The notes under the pieces were generated by a model. The model was not told the origin of the DNA. It searched no databases and worked only from the letters and a program-made list of their open reading frames with translations. Shown one piece after another: positions 37,801 to 43,124 of a stretch of 43,124 nt of DNA. Positions within the stretch are counted from its first letter, which is position 1; every line of letters starts with the position of its first letter. The position numbers and the translations under genes were made by a program. Location of the stretch: assembly GCA_015060835.1 (NCBI GenBank), contig SUXT01000012.1, positions 1 to 43,124 on the forward strand, read 5' to 3'. Origin of the DNA: Bacteroidales bacterium. GTDB lineage: Bacteria > Bacteroidota > Bacteroidia > Bacteroidales > Bacteroidaceae.

Positions 37801-39130
37801 TTCGCTCAACCGCATTGGTGTACCCATAAGGGACATTGACGAAAACAGATTGAGGATGCTCCTGCAACAACACCGTAAGGCCATAGAGAACAGAATGCCT
37901 GCAAAACAGCATCGTCAGAGCGTCTTCGGCTCCTTCAGAAGTTCCCATCTCGACGATTCTCAGTATGAGAGTGCGTATGGCGAGGGCTCGGCTATGATGA
38001 GAAACAGATTCCGCTTCATCGGTGAAAAGGGAGCAGCCAATCTCAAGAATTTGAAGAAGAATAAGTTTTCAAGCGACTTGAGCACTGCAAAATTCCTGAA
38101 TCGCAAAAAGAGTGACGCAGCACGCATTAAAAGAAGTACCGGATGGGAGATAGGTGCCGATGGCAAATGGAGATTCGAGATTGACGACAGCGGAATGGAG
38201 GTAAATTATTATCCCGATTTGAAGTTACGTCGCGAGCATCCTAAACTATTCGATATATATAGAAAGGTAAGATACGGCGAACCCATACAATGGACATCGT
38301 CAATGGAGGGTCAGCTGAAAAAAATCAAGTCCTTGTTAGGAAAGTATGAAAGAGAGGGTGTAAAGCTTCCCGACGCGGTGCCCGATGATATTCTCTATGA
38401 TGCATATCCCGAATTCAAGGATATAAATGTTGTCTATAGGAATATGGGCAGAGGGCTTTCGAAATATTCACCCCGTGAAAAGACGCTCTACATCAACAGT
38501 CAGGCCATCGGCACAAACGCTCTTAACAAGAGTGTGGCTATGGAGATGCAAAAGATGATTCAGGCATACGAAGGATTTTCTCAGGGATACCCTTTGAAAC
38601 CTTTCCTTTCCGATGAACTCTACCACCAGGTCAACGAGCCGCTGATTCACACTTTGGATGCGAGAAGTCCCGGTAATCATTACTACGACGGCGACAATGG
38701 AAGGCGCATAAAAGGATTATTACGGGAAAACTATGGCATTGAAAATATAAACGAAGTCCCCGGCGACCCCGATAAGTTCGATGATTTTCGTCTCTCAATG
38801 ATTCGTGCCACACCATCCGCCCTGTCGGGCAATGTCGAGGTACGCAATGTGGGAGAGCGTTTCGACTACTCTGAGGAGGAAAGGAAAATCCCATCGATGT
38901 ACACCGAGTCAATATCTCGTGAACGCCAGGTCAGCCCCAATTCTGTAGGCGATTTATATATGATGCTTAAAGGGCCTCTGGATATCATAAAGGAGATGGG
39001 ATTGTGGAAGTATTATCGTTCAAATAAAGGAAAATTCAACGACAGAGGTTTATATATGGATGGTAATGACACCAAAAATCCTGAAGGTTGGAACGACTAC
39101 ATCCGTATTTTCGGCTACAATGATGATTGA
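34856..39130 (+). CDS. Giant phage polyvalent/ejection-type protein with zincin metallopeptidase domain
   Basis: 1424 residues, no stop or frameshift. N-terminal 1-265: polar helices. About 268-455: glycine- and alanine-rich hydrophobic segments (LILDTGIFAGFGGLARGAVG), as in membrane-active ejection proteins. About 890-960: a metallopeptidase domain with HEIVGH at 902-907 and a likely third ligand in LDEYLAR (E954). About 1090-1250: a second domain opening with TGWEIGADGKWRFEID, a phrase common in phage polyvalent proteins. It ends in MEMQKMIQAYEGFSQG, where relatives carry an HExxH-type LHEIQH; here M1229 and K1233 replace the histidines. The C-terminal 1250-1424 is unassigned. It may be carried in the virion and injected with DNA, cutting host or phage proteins (inference). 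Confidence 0.8.
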   Translation: MLNDNLENRGIYGYSKSKEKKRMDTILDSMPGKGIESADAFVPSEGLAEVGTTLDRVNSTVDVLGNKEQRSEFHRNIARENLVPTDTEQRRRRQFVLSDNVIDDAVDEYYQNRVLPEFTQQRQSAEDRASGIFRENAAVPGADPLATIGAARNAADPARVIGNTMERLDNDELNRIADAYARYGGLDTDAYRKHVLEPNLQNRMYGDYVKRSTPAGSLEYIGRGIIDNSVTGKAIKWGIDKFAQSDTQTKIDREGMANYNAGRAENFAAGVGSLILDTGIFAGFGGLARGAVGKSTSMITKGLTSRLAARGASRGLTGEVAARIVDRNFLQTLGTRIAQSGSAQGLTLGAYDATNSVVDDLLYGEGITAGKVAGAFGKGFGTGMALGVVGTPLRQAAKGLTGGKKVLASAGVLSAESAVFTLGVEAEKLAAGVEVEPIDLLGDFGESAATLLTMRMAHWRPRGAQQKLNADGRLRPELSFNHLEQQEMRSAGVNPGEFISHVEQALNPRYGGLRGVSRNNFISNYENLMSSENLSASTRSKLLYIVENKMTSTPPVGVDCSINTTDAGIVVDIKDNFGRRVERRPFADRSEAEAFVDRNSGALRRNRIASLEEGLRRSIDSENFFRQAGEYARETGVDVNEISNAMYRKAQGKSLSSRDMQLLDDIMYRSSYSDAEHGNVMHSIRMGIEQKYGLPKGTLLTSIDKRVSECSEAENHALAEYEAAVRSQSEQLQKGVSSEMHADAQRLISENGFEGYTDDQIRNYEQRYNRSFAMRPSQGNPDLMSSYRIFRPNEYEYVKEHGFPYPADGEPRINRGGVYNPTPMHMYSHDDLARMAVKARDVAKKLNTDIKLVYDVHEHDYNDPLSGFKVSSKGWHDAKSNDVVVNLAQNENVEDVNFTVLHEIVGHKGFDNLFGKAYEDMLGEMYFRLTPEVQAQVRRVQREGYANIEQALDEYLARMTETLDQTPAERSMMRQMKYFLQSSLNRIGVPIRDIDENRLRMLLQQHRKAIENRMPAKQHRQSVFGSFRSSHLDDSQYESAYGEGSAMMRNRFRFIGEKGAANLKNLKKNKFSSDLSTAKFLNRKKSDAARIKRSTGWEIGADGKWRFEIDDSGMEVNYYPDLKLRREHPKLFDIYRKVRYGEPIQWTSSMEGQLKKIKSLLGKYEREGVKLPDAVPDDILYDAYPEFKDINVVYRNMGRGLSKYSPREKTLYINSQAIGTNALNKSVAMEMQKMIQAYEGFSQGYPLKPFLSDELYHQVNEPLIHTLDARSPGNHYYDGDNGRRIKGLLRENYGIENINEVPGDPDKFDDFRLSMIRATPSALSGNVEVRNVGERFDYSEEERKIPSMYTESISRERQVSPNSVGDLYMMLKGPLDIIKEMGLWKYYRSNKGKFNDRGLYMDGNDTKNPEGWNDYIRIFGYNDD

Positions 39131-39157
39131 TTGTGTAAACTAAAACTATCAGCATAG

Positions 39158-41149
39158 ATGAACAAGTTTTTGAATCGTCGAGTAAGAGCAGGGCACAGCA
39201 ATGGGGAAGAGAGGCTCCCGAAGGGACATAAAAGGGAAACAGCCTTTCTCGAAAAGTGTGCCTCGTGCTGGTACTCTCTGGATGAGGCGCGCCGCAAAAT
39301 GCGGCGCAGCCTCATGTACAGCTACGGCGACCAGTGGGGCGATTATGTCACAGACCCCGATTCGGGACGCTGGATGACAGAGGGCGACCTTATAAAAAAG
39401 AATGGTAAAGTGCCGCTGAAGAACAACATGATTGCCCCAATACTGAGCAACATCGACGGTCAGTTGCGTCAGCATCTTACGCGCCCCGTGTGCGTTGCAC
39501 GCGAACAGAACGAGAGCACGGTGGGAGAGATGATGAGCATTGCCATTGAGTATGTGCACGACATCAACGAGATGGAGGAGGTCGATTCCGACTCCATGCG
39601 CATGCTTCTGAATGGAGGAATGACTGCACAGCGCATCGAGTATGGCATGAATGCTGCAAAAGACAAGTGCGATGTGTGGGTCTATAGTGTAAACCCGGCC
39701 CGTCTGTTTTTCAACACCAATCTCGAAGACGTCAGGCAGTGGGATATAAATTGCATCGGCGAGCTGTTTGATATGCCGCTCGACGATGTTATTGCCCACT
39801 TTGCACGCTCGGCCGAGGATAAGGAGTTTATCCGCAATGCCTACTCTGTGGACTCGGAGTATTACCATGCGGGCAATCGAGGTGTTCAGGGCGACGAGAG
39901 TAGGGAGTTGTCCTTTTACACACCCTCGCGCAACGACCTCTGCCGTGTAATTCTCGGTTGGCATCTCGATTCGCGCGAAGCTTACCGGTGGAACGACCCA
40001 TTGAGAGGTACGTGGGGATATTCTCCCTACAACGATGCCGAGCGGCGCAAATTCGATGCAGAGAACGAGCGCCGGCGACAGCGTGCCTCTCAGTTGGGAA
40101 TAGGCGAGGACGACCTGTTGCTTGTAGAGTACAATTTCGCTACCGAGCGCTATTGGTACTACCGATACATGACTCCTATGGGCGATGTACTTCAGGAGGG
40201 ACGCAGCCCCTATTGGCACGGCGAGCACAATTATGTGCTTCACCTCTATCCTCTTATACAGGGACGGTTGGGCAATTTTGTCGAGCAGTTCATCGACCAG
40301 CAGCGTGCCATCAACCGCACTGCCACGCTCATCGACTTCATTCGCGGAACATCCTCCAAGGGTGTACTTGTGGTGGACGATGATGCCTTCGAGAGCATGT
40401 CGCGCGAAGAGGTCATCGACGAATATGTGCGCTACAATGGTGTGCTCTTTGTGAAACTGAAGCCCGGACAGAGCATCGACGGTGTTGTGCGGCAGTATAA
40501 CAGTGGTGCATCGGTAGCCGGTGACTTTGAACTTCTGAGCCTTCAGCTGCGGCTTATCAACGAAATTTCGGGTGTAAACAGTGCCATGCAGGGACAGGCG
40601 CCCAAGTCGGGTACTCCTGCGAGCCTCTATGCGCAACAGATTCAGAGTTCTTCGCTCAATCTGAGAGGACTCTTCGAGGCCTACCGCACCTTCCGCCGCC
40701 GACGCGACACGAAGCTGATGAAGACCATACAGCAGTTCTACAACGAACAGCGCCACATAGAGCTTGCCGGCAAGGATTATAGCGAGGAGGCAAAATACTA
40801 CAACCCCGACAAAGTGCAGAATGCCGAGATTGACCTCACGATAGCCGAAGGATACAACACTCCCGCCTATCAGATGCTTGCCAACGACTTTCTTATGGAG
40901 CTTTTCCGCTCCCATGCAGTGGATGTGAAGACAGTGCTCGAAAATTGCAGTTTCCCCTATGCCCGCAAGATTCTTGAGGCAGTCAAGCGCAACGAGCAAC
41001 AGTTGCAACAGGGAAAAGCAATGGAGGGTATTCCTCCCGAAATGATGGCGGCTTTGCAACAAGGTATGCAGCAGGGTGGTGGGCAAGCGTCAATGGCGGA
41101 AGATGCCGCAATGCAACCGGATGCACCGCCGGCAGTTGTCCCTCAGTAA
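39158..41149 (+). CDS. Phage portal protein (P22-like)
   Basis: 663 residues. The portal is the dodecameric ring through which DNA enters and leaves the capsid. N-terminal blocks (MYSYGDQWGDY; VPLKNNMIAPILSNIDGQLRQ) and the central segment with FVEQFIDQQRAINRTATLIDF fit the P22-type portal family. The middle region has the long helices expected for the stem and wing. The last 60 residues are rich in Gln, Met and Gly (EQQLQQGKAMEG; MMAALQQGMQQGGG), as in the C-terminal barrel or tail of such portals. It follows the giant gene by 27 bases. In a working phage the terminase would normally be nearby, but none is found in the window. Confidence 0.85.
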   Translation: MNKFLNRRVRAGHSNGEERLPKGHKRETAFLEKCASCWYSLDEARRKMRRSLMYSYGDQWGDYVTDPDSGRWMTEGDLIKKNGKVPLKNNMIAPILSNIDGQLRQHLTRPVCVAREQNESTVGEMMSIAIEYVHDINEMEEVDSDSMRMLLNGGMTAQRIEYGMNAAKDKCDVWVYSVNPARLFFNTNLEDVRQWDINCIGELFDMPLDDVIAHFARSAEDKEFIRNAYSVDSEYYHAGNRGVQGDESRELSFYTPSRNDLCRVILGWHLDSREAYRWNDPLRGTWGYSPYNDAERRKFDAENERRRQRASQLGIGEDDLLLVEYNFATERYWYYRYMTPMGDVLQEGRSPYWHGEHNYVLHLYPLIQGRLGNFVEQFIDQQRAINRTATLIDFIRGTSSKGVLVVDDDAFESMSREEVIDEYVRYNGVLFVKLKPGQSIDGVVRQYNSGASVAGDFELLSLQLRLINEISGVNSAMQGQAPKSGTPASLYAQQIQSSSLNLRGLFEAYRTFRRRRDTKLMKTIQQFYNEQRHIELAGKDYSEEAKYYNPDKVQNAEIDLTIAEGYNTPAYQMLANDFLMELFRSHAVDVKTVLENCSFPYARKILEAVKRNEQQLQQGKAMEGIPPEMMAALQQGMQQGGGQASMAEDAAMQPDAPPAVVPQ

Positions 41150-41161
41150 ATCTCTCATCTA

Positions 41162-41224
41162 AGAAGCTGTTTGAATTTTATTAGAAAATAATTCTATATT
41201 CGCGCTTTTATTCAAACAGCTTCT
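41162..41224. repeat. 15-bp perfect inverted repeat after the portal gene
   Basis: Arms 41162-41176 (AGAAGCTGTTTGAAT) and 41210-41224 are exact reverse complements, separated by 33 bases that hold a small 5-bp inner palindrome (41182-41186 with 41192-41196). No T-run follows, so an ordinary terminator is unlikely. It may be a short MITE- or REP-like element, or an insertion scar. It begins 13 bases after the portal stop. Confidence 0.7.
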
Positions 41225-41228
41225 AAAT

Positions 41229-41266
41229 GTAGAACAAAATAAATCGGGCGATTTATTTTGTTCTAC
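41229..41266. promoter_or_regulatory. 18-bp perfect hairpin palindrome overlapping the Smr promoter
   Basis: Arms 41229-41246 and 41249-41266 pair perfectly around a two-base centre (GG). The right arm contains the TTTG -33 box of the next gene at 41257-41260. It could be an operator for a dimeric regulator, a terminator for the phage-like module, or both. A T-run after it is lacking. Confidence 0.7.
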
Positions 41267-41287
41267 TATTGTCTTATGCTAATTTTG
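41257..41287 (+). promoter_or_regulatory. Promoter of the DUF2027/Smr gene
   Basis: TTTG at 41257-41260, 19 bases, then TAATTTTG at 41280-41287: both Bacteroidetes boxes are exact. The start would be near 41294, which leaves about 25 bases before ATG 41319 and only about 10 before ATG 41304. Confidence 0.85.
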
Positions 41288-41318
41288 CAGACGGTAAGAA
41301 TAAATGAAAAATAGAATC

Positions 41319-42404
41319 ATGAGAATAGGAGATAAAGTACGATTTATTCACGAGACAGGCGGCGGTGTTGTTACCGGCTTCCGCGGTAAAGATATGGTAC
41401 TCGTAGAGGGCGAGGACGGATTCGAGATTCCCATGCCCATAAGCGAATGTGTGGCAATAGACACCAACGAGTACAATTTCGAGAAAAAGACAGTTGCTCC
41501 CAAGCCCGAAGCACCCAAACAGGTGCGCACCGACAGCAAGGGAGCGAAGTCCGAAAAGATTTACGACGATGAACCTGTGGTTACCTATCGTCCCAAAGAG
41601 CGTCCCGAGGGTGAAAGACTGAATGTCCATCTTGCCTTTCTGCCTATGGACGAGAAGGCACTGTCGAAGACACGTTTCGAAGCCTACCTTATAAACGACA
41701 GCAACTACGCCGTCTACTACACATACTCCTCTGCCGAGGGCCGTAGCTGGCGTGTGCGCGGATGTGGTCTTCTGCAGCCCGACTCAAAGTGCTTTATAGA
41801 GGAATTCGGCTACGACGACCTCTCATCCATGGAGCATGTCTGCGTGCAGATACTTCCCTTCAAGGAGGATAGAAGTTTTGTCCTTAAACCCGCTGTGAAT
41901 GTAGAGCGCCGCATAAATACTGTGAAATTCTACAAACTGCATCTTTTCAAGGAGAATCCCTTCTTCGAGGAGGGTGCGATGCTTTACGACATCATTGTGG
42001 ACGACAAGCCTGTGAAAGAGGTGTTCACTGATGCCGAGGAGATGCAGCGCATAATCATTGAGAAGAAAAAAGGCGACACAGCCCCCCAACAGAAGCAACA
42101 GCCTAAATTGCAGAAGGGTAGTGATATTCTCGAAGTAGACCTGCATGCCGATTCGCTTTTGGAGACTACTGCAGGAATGAACAATTTCGATATTCTCAAT
42201 TACCAGCTTGGAGTGGTGCGCAAGACATTAGACGCACACTTGAAGGAAAAGGGCAAGAAGATAGTATTCATTCACGGAAAGGGTGAAGGCGTGCTACGCA
42301 ATGCGATATCTCAGGAGTTGCGCCGCAAATATCCGCGATGCATTTCCCAGGATGCTTCGTTCCAGAAGTACGGCTTCGGAGCAACGATGGTTATCATAAA
42401 ATAG
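41319..42404 (+). CDS. DUF2027 and Smr domain protein
   Basis: 361 residues from ATG 41319 (MRIGDKVRFIHETGGGVVTG), which fits both the family start and the promoter. ATG 41304 would add five residues. The N-terminal KOW-like beta domain and DUF2027 region (about 1-260) are joined by a Lys/Gln-rich linker (QQKQQPKLQK) to a C-terminal Smr domain with DLHADSL and IHGKGEGVLRNAI. Smr domains resemble the endonuclease domain of MutS2 and bind or nick branched DNA or RNA. The biological role in Bacteroidetes is not established. It ends at a bidirectional terminator. Confidence 0.92.
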   Translation: MRIGDKVRFIHETGGGVVTGFRGKDMVLVEGEDGFEIPMPISECVAIDTNEYNFEKKTVAPKPEAPKQVRTDSKGAKSEKIYDDEPVVTYRPKERPEGERLNVHLAFLPMDEKALSKTRFEAYLINDSNYAVYYTYSSAEGRSWRVRGCGLLQPDSKCFIEEFGYDDLSSMEHVCVQILPFKEDRSFVLKPAVNVERRINTVKFYKLHLFKENPFFEEGAMLYDIIVDDKPVKEVFTDAEEMQRIIIEKKKGDTAPQQKQQPKLQKGSDILEVDLHADSLLETTAGMNNFDILNYQLGVVRKTLDAHLKEKGKKIVFIHGKGEGVLRNAISQELRRKYPRCISQDASFQKYGFGATMVIIK

Positions 42405-42412
42405 TAAAAAAG

Positions 42413-42450
42413 TTCCTGCACTGAAAGTAAATTCAAGTGCAGGAAATTTT
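42413..42450. terminator. Bidirectional terminator between Smr and DUF1573 genes
   Basis: A 10-bp stem (42413-42422 with 42436-42445, TTCCTGCACT), extended by three pairs across one bulge. A-rich sequence lies before it and ATTTTTTATC after it. The flanking genes converge on it. Confidence 0.88.
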
Positions 42451-42478
42451 TTATCTCAAAGGTAGATGTAAATCAGAA

Positions 42479-42952
42479 CTAATCGTTTTCGTCAACGGTT
42501 ACTACAGGCACCTCCTCAATGTCGCGGGGAAGCATCTTTCCCGTTATATATAATTTTACCATTTCCTCCTTGGCATTTGTGTGGATGGTTATACTGCGGC
42601 GCATATTTCCGGGCGCCTTGCGCATTCCGTTGTATTCAACCTTTATAACTCCGCTTTCTCCGGGCTTTATGGCATGGGTGGGAATTTCGGGCGCGGTGCA
42701 TCCGCACGAAGCAAATGCCTGATGGATGTATAGGTCGGCATTGCCGGTGTTTGTGAATTTGAACTCACAATGGAGCAGGGCGGTATCCGCTGCAAACGTA
42801 CCGAAGTTGTGCGTCTTCTTTTCGAACTTTATATCGGCATATTTCTTCTCGCGCTTTTCAGTCCCCTGCTTTTCCTTGATTGTGTTCGCTGTTTGGGCAA
42901 ATGCCGGTGTTATGCCTATAAGCAGCAGGAGTATAAATGTGATCTTTTTCAT
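42479..42952 (-). CDS. DUF1573 periplasmic protein
   Basis: 157 residues from ATG 42952; an upstream TTG at 42961 is in frame but not preferred. It has a clear signal peptide (MKKITFILLLLIGITPAFAQ) and then a DUF1573 Ig-like domain, with FEKKTHNFGTFAADTALLHCEFKFTNTG shown here by HNFGTF and FTNTGNADLYI, the pair of cysteines in ASCGCTAPE and PGESGVIKVEYN. Such proteins are abundant in Bacteroidetes envelopes. The function is unknown. Confidence 0.92.
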   Translation of the reverse strand: MKKITFILLLLIGITPAFAQTANTIKEKQGTEKREKKYADIKFEKKTHNFGTFAADTALLHCEFKFTNTGNADLYIHQAFASCGCTAPEIPTHAIKPGESGVIKVEYNGMRKAPGNMRRSITIHTNAKEEMVKLYITGKMLPRDIEEVPVVTVDEND

Positions 42953-42994
42953 GTTATTCAATTTTAATGCTGACTATTTTTGCAATTTATAGTG

Positions 42995-43002
42995 CAAAGA
43001 TA
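42995..43002 (-). promoter_or_regulatory. Candidate -7 box for the DUF1573 gene
   Basis: TATCTTTG on the minus strand, an exact TAnnTTTG, about 43 bases before ATG 42952. The -33 position holds only a partial match (TATTT). Confidence 0.6.
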
Positions 43003-43036
43003 GTGCAAACGAGCGAAATAATGCCAGGCTTACCTA

Positions 43037-43124
43037 AATATTATTTGGTTTTTGTCGTAGTTCTATTTTACTCATTTTACTCATTAAGAATTAAAATAAA
43101 CTACGACAAAAACCAAATAATATT
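43037..43124. repeat. 26-bp perfect inverted repeat at the window end
   Basis: Arms 43037-43062 (starting AATATTATTTGG and running through TTTGTCGTAG) and 43099-43124 are exact reverse complements. A further 7 bp pair (43064-43070 with 43092-43098) after skipping one C. The loop of about 21 bases contains a tandem ACTCATT. The right arm runs to the last base of the window, so the full extent is not visible. It may be the terminator of a gene beyond the edge, or the end of a mobile element. Confidence 0.8.

Larger units (their letters stand above)
33574..41149. mobile_element. Phage-derived virion module (ejection proteins and portal)
   Basis: Between the ribosomal rplY operon and the Smr gene stand four collinear plus-strand genes typical of podovirus virions and one divergent small gene. 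The genes are intact and tightly packed (overlap of 4, gaps of 6 and 27 bases). I see no terminase, scaffold, capsid, tail, integrase or lysis gene, and no direct repeats that would mark attachment sites. It may be a prophage remnant, an inserted fragment or a domesticated part. The left limit is uncertain because the 82-residue gene may belong to the host. Confidence 0.75.

Noticed and set aside
39149-41086. A 645-codon open frame antisense to the portal gene
   Set aside because: It mirrors the portal gene almost end to end. The frame is open because the portal uses few codons whose complement is a stop. The translated product has no recognisable domains, and the portal strand has clear family motifs.
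33823-41303. Direct repeats that could be phage attachment sites
   Set aside because: Comparing both edges of the phage-like region by eye gave only matches of seven bases or fewer, which is no more than chance.

Overview
The window looks like the chromosome of a Bacteroidales bacterium (Bacteroides/Prevotella/Muribaculum type). The reasons are a Bacteroidetes-style V-type ATPase operon containing a DUF2764 gene, a complete aerotolerance (Bat) operon, a GT3-type glycogen synthase paired with an alpha-glucan phosphorylase, a GH92 lipoprotein, and promoters of the Bacteroidetes form (TTTG near -33, TAnnTTTG near -7) with few Shine-Dalgarno sequences. I cannot fix the genus from the sequence alone.

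Layout. 1-1268 is the end of an [FeFe]-hydrogenase maturation cluster (C-terminus of hydG, then hydF). 1579-9031 is a V-type ATPase operon in the order E, DUF2764, A, B, D, I, K. The K subunit carries the residues that bind Na+ in Enterococcus NtpK. 9346-13602 is a two-gene glycogen module (synthase, phosphorylase). 13858-19273 is a run of housekeeping genes (lepA, ftsY, rimO, HU) ending in an unusual HU-transmembrane-LysM fusion. 19452-27840 is moxR, a DUF58 gene, a BatD-like gene and batA to batE. BatC has a 56-residue glutamine-rich tract. 27891-31777 holds a PAP2 phosphatase, a lipid A-type acyltransferase and a GH92 glycosidase. 31812-33425, on the minus strand, is rplY-pth-hslR, driven by a textbook Bacteroidetes promoter.

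The accessory part is 33574-41149. Four intact plus-strand genes look like the DNA-ejection and portal part of a podovirus: a gp14-like internal virion protein, a small basic protein, a 1424-residue polyvalent ejection-type protein and a P22-type portal. A small divergent gene precedes them. I see no terminase, capsid, tail, integrase or lysis gene. The large protein has an apparently active zincin site (HEIVGH) and a second, later zincin-like segment in which both histidine positions are changed. The module is preceded by a perfect Shine-Dalgarno sequence in front of an 11-codon ORF. It is followed by two perfect inverted repeats, the second of which overlaps the -33 box of the next host gene. 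This is the best candidate for a retained or repurposed phage system, although a prophage remnant is the simpler explanation.

41319-42952 returns to ordinary genes (a DUF2027/Smr protein and a DUF1573 protein). The window ends inside a 26-bp inverted repeat.
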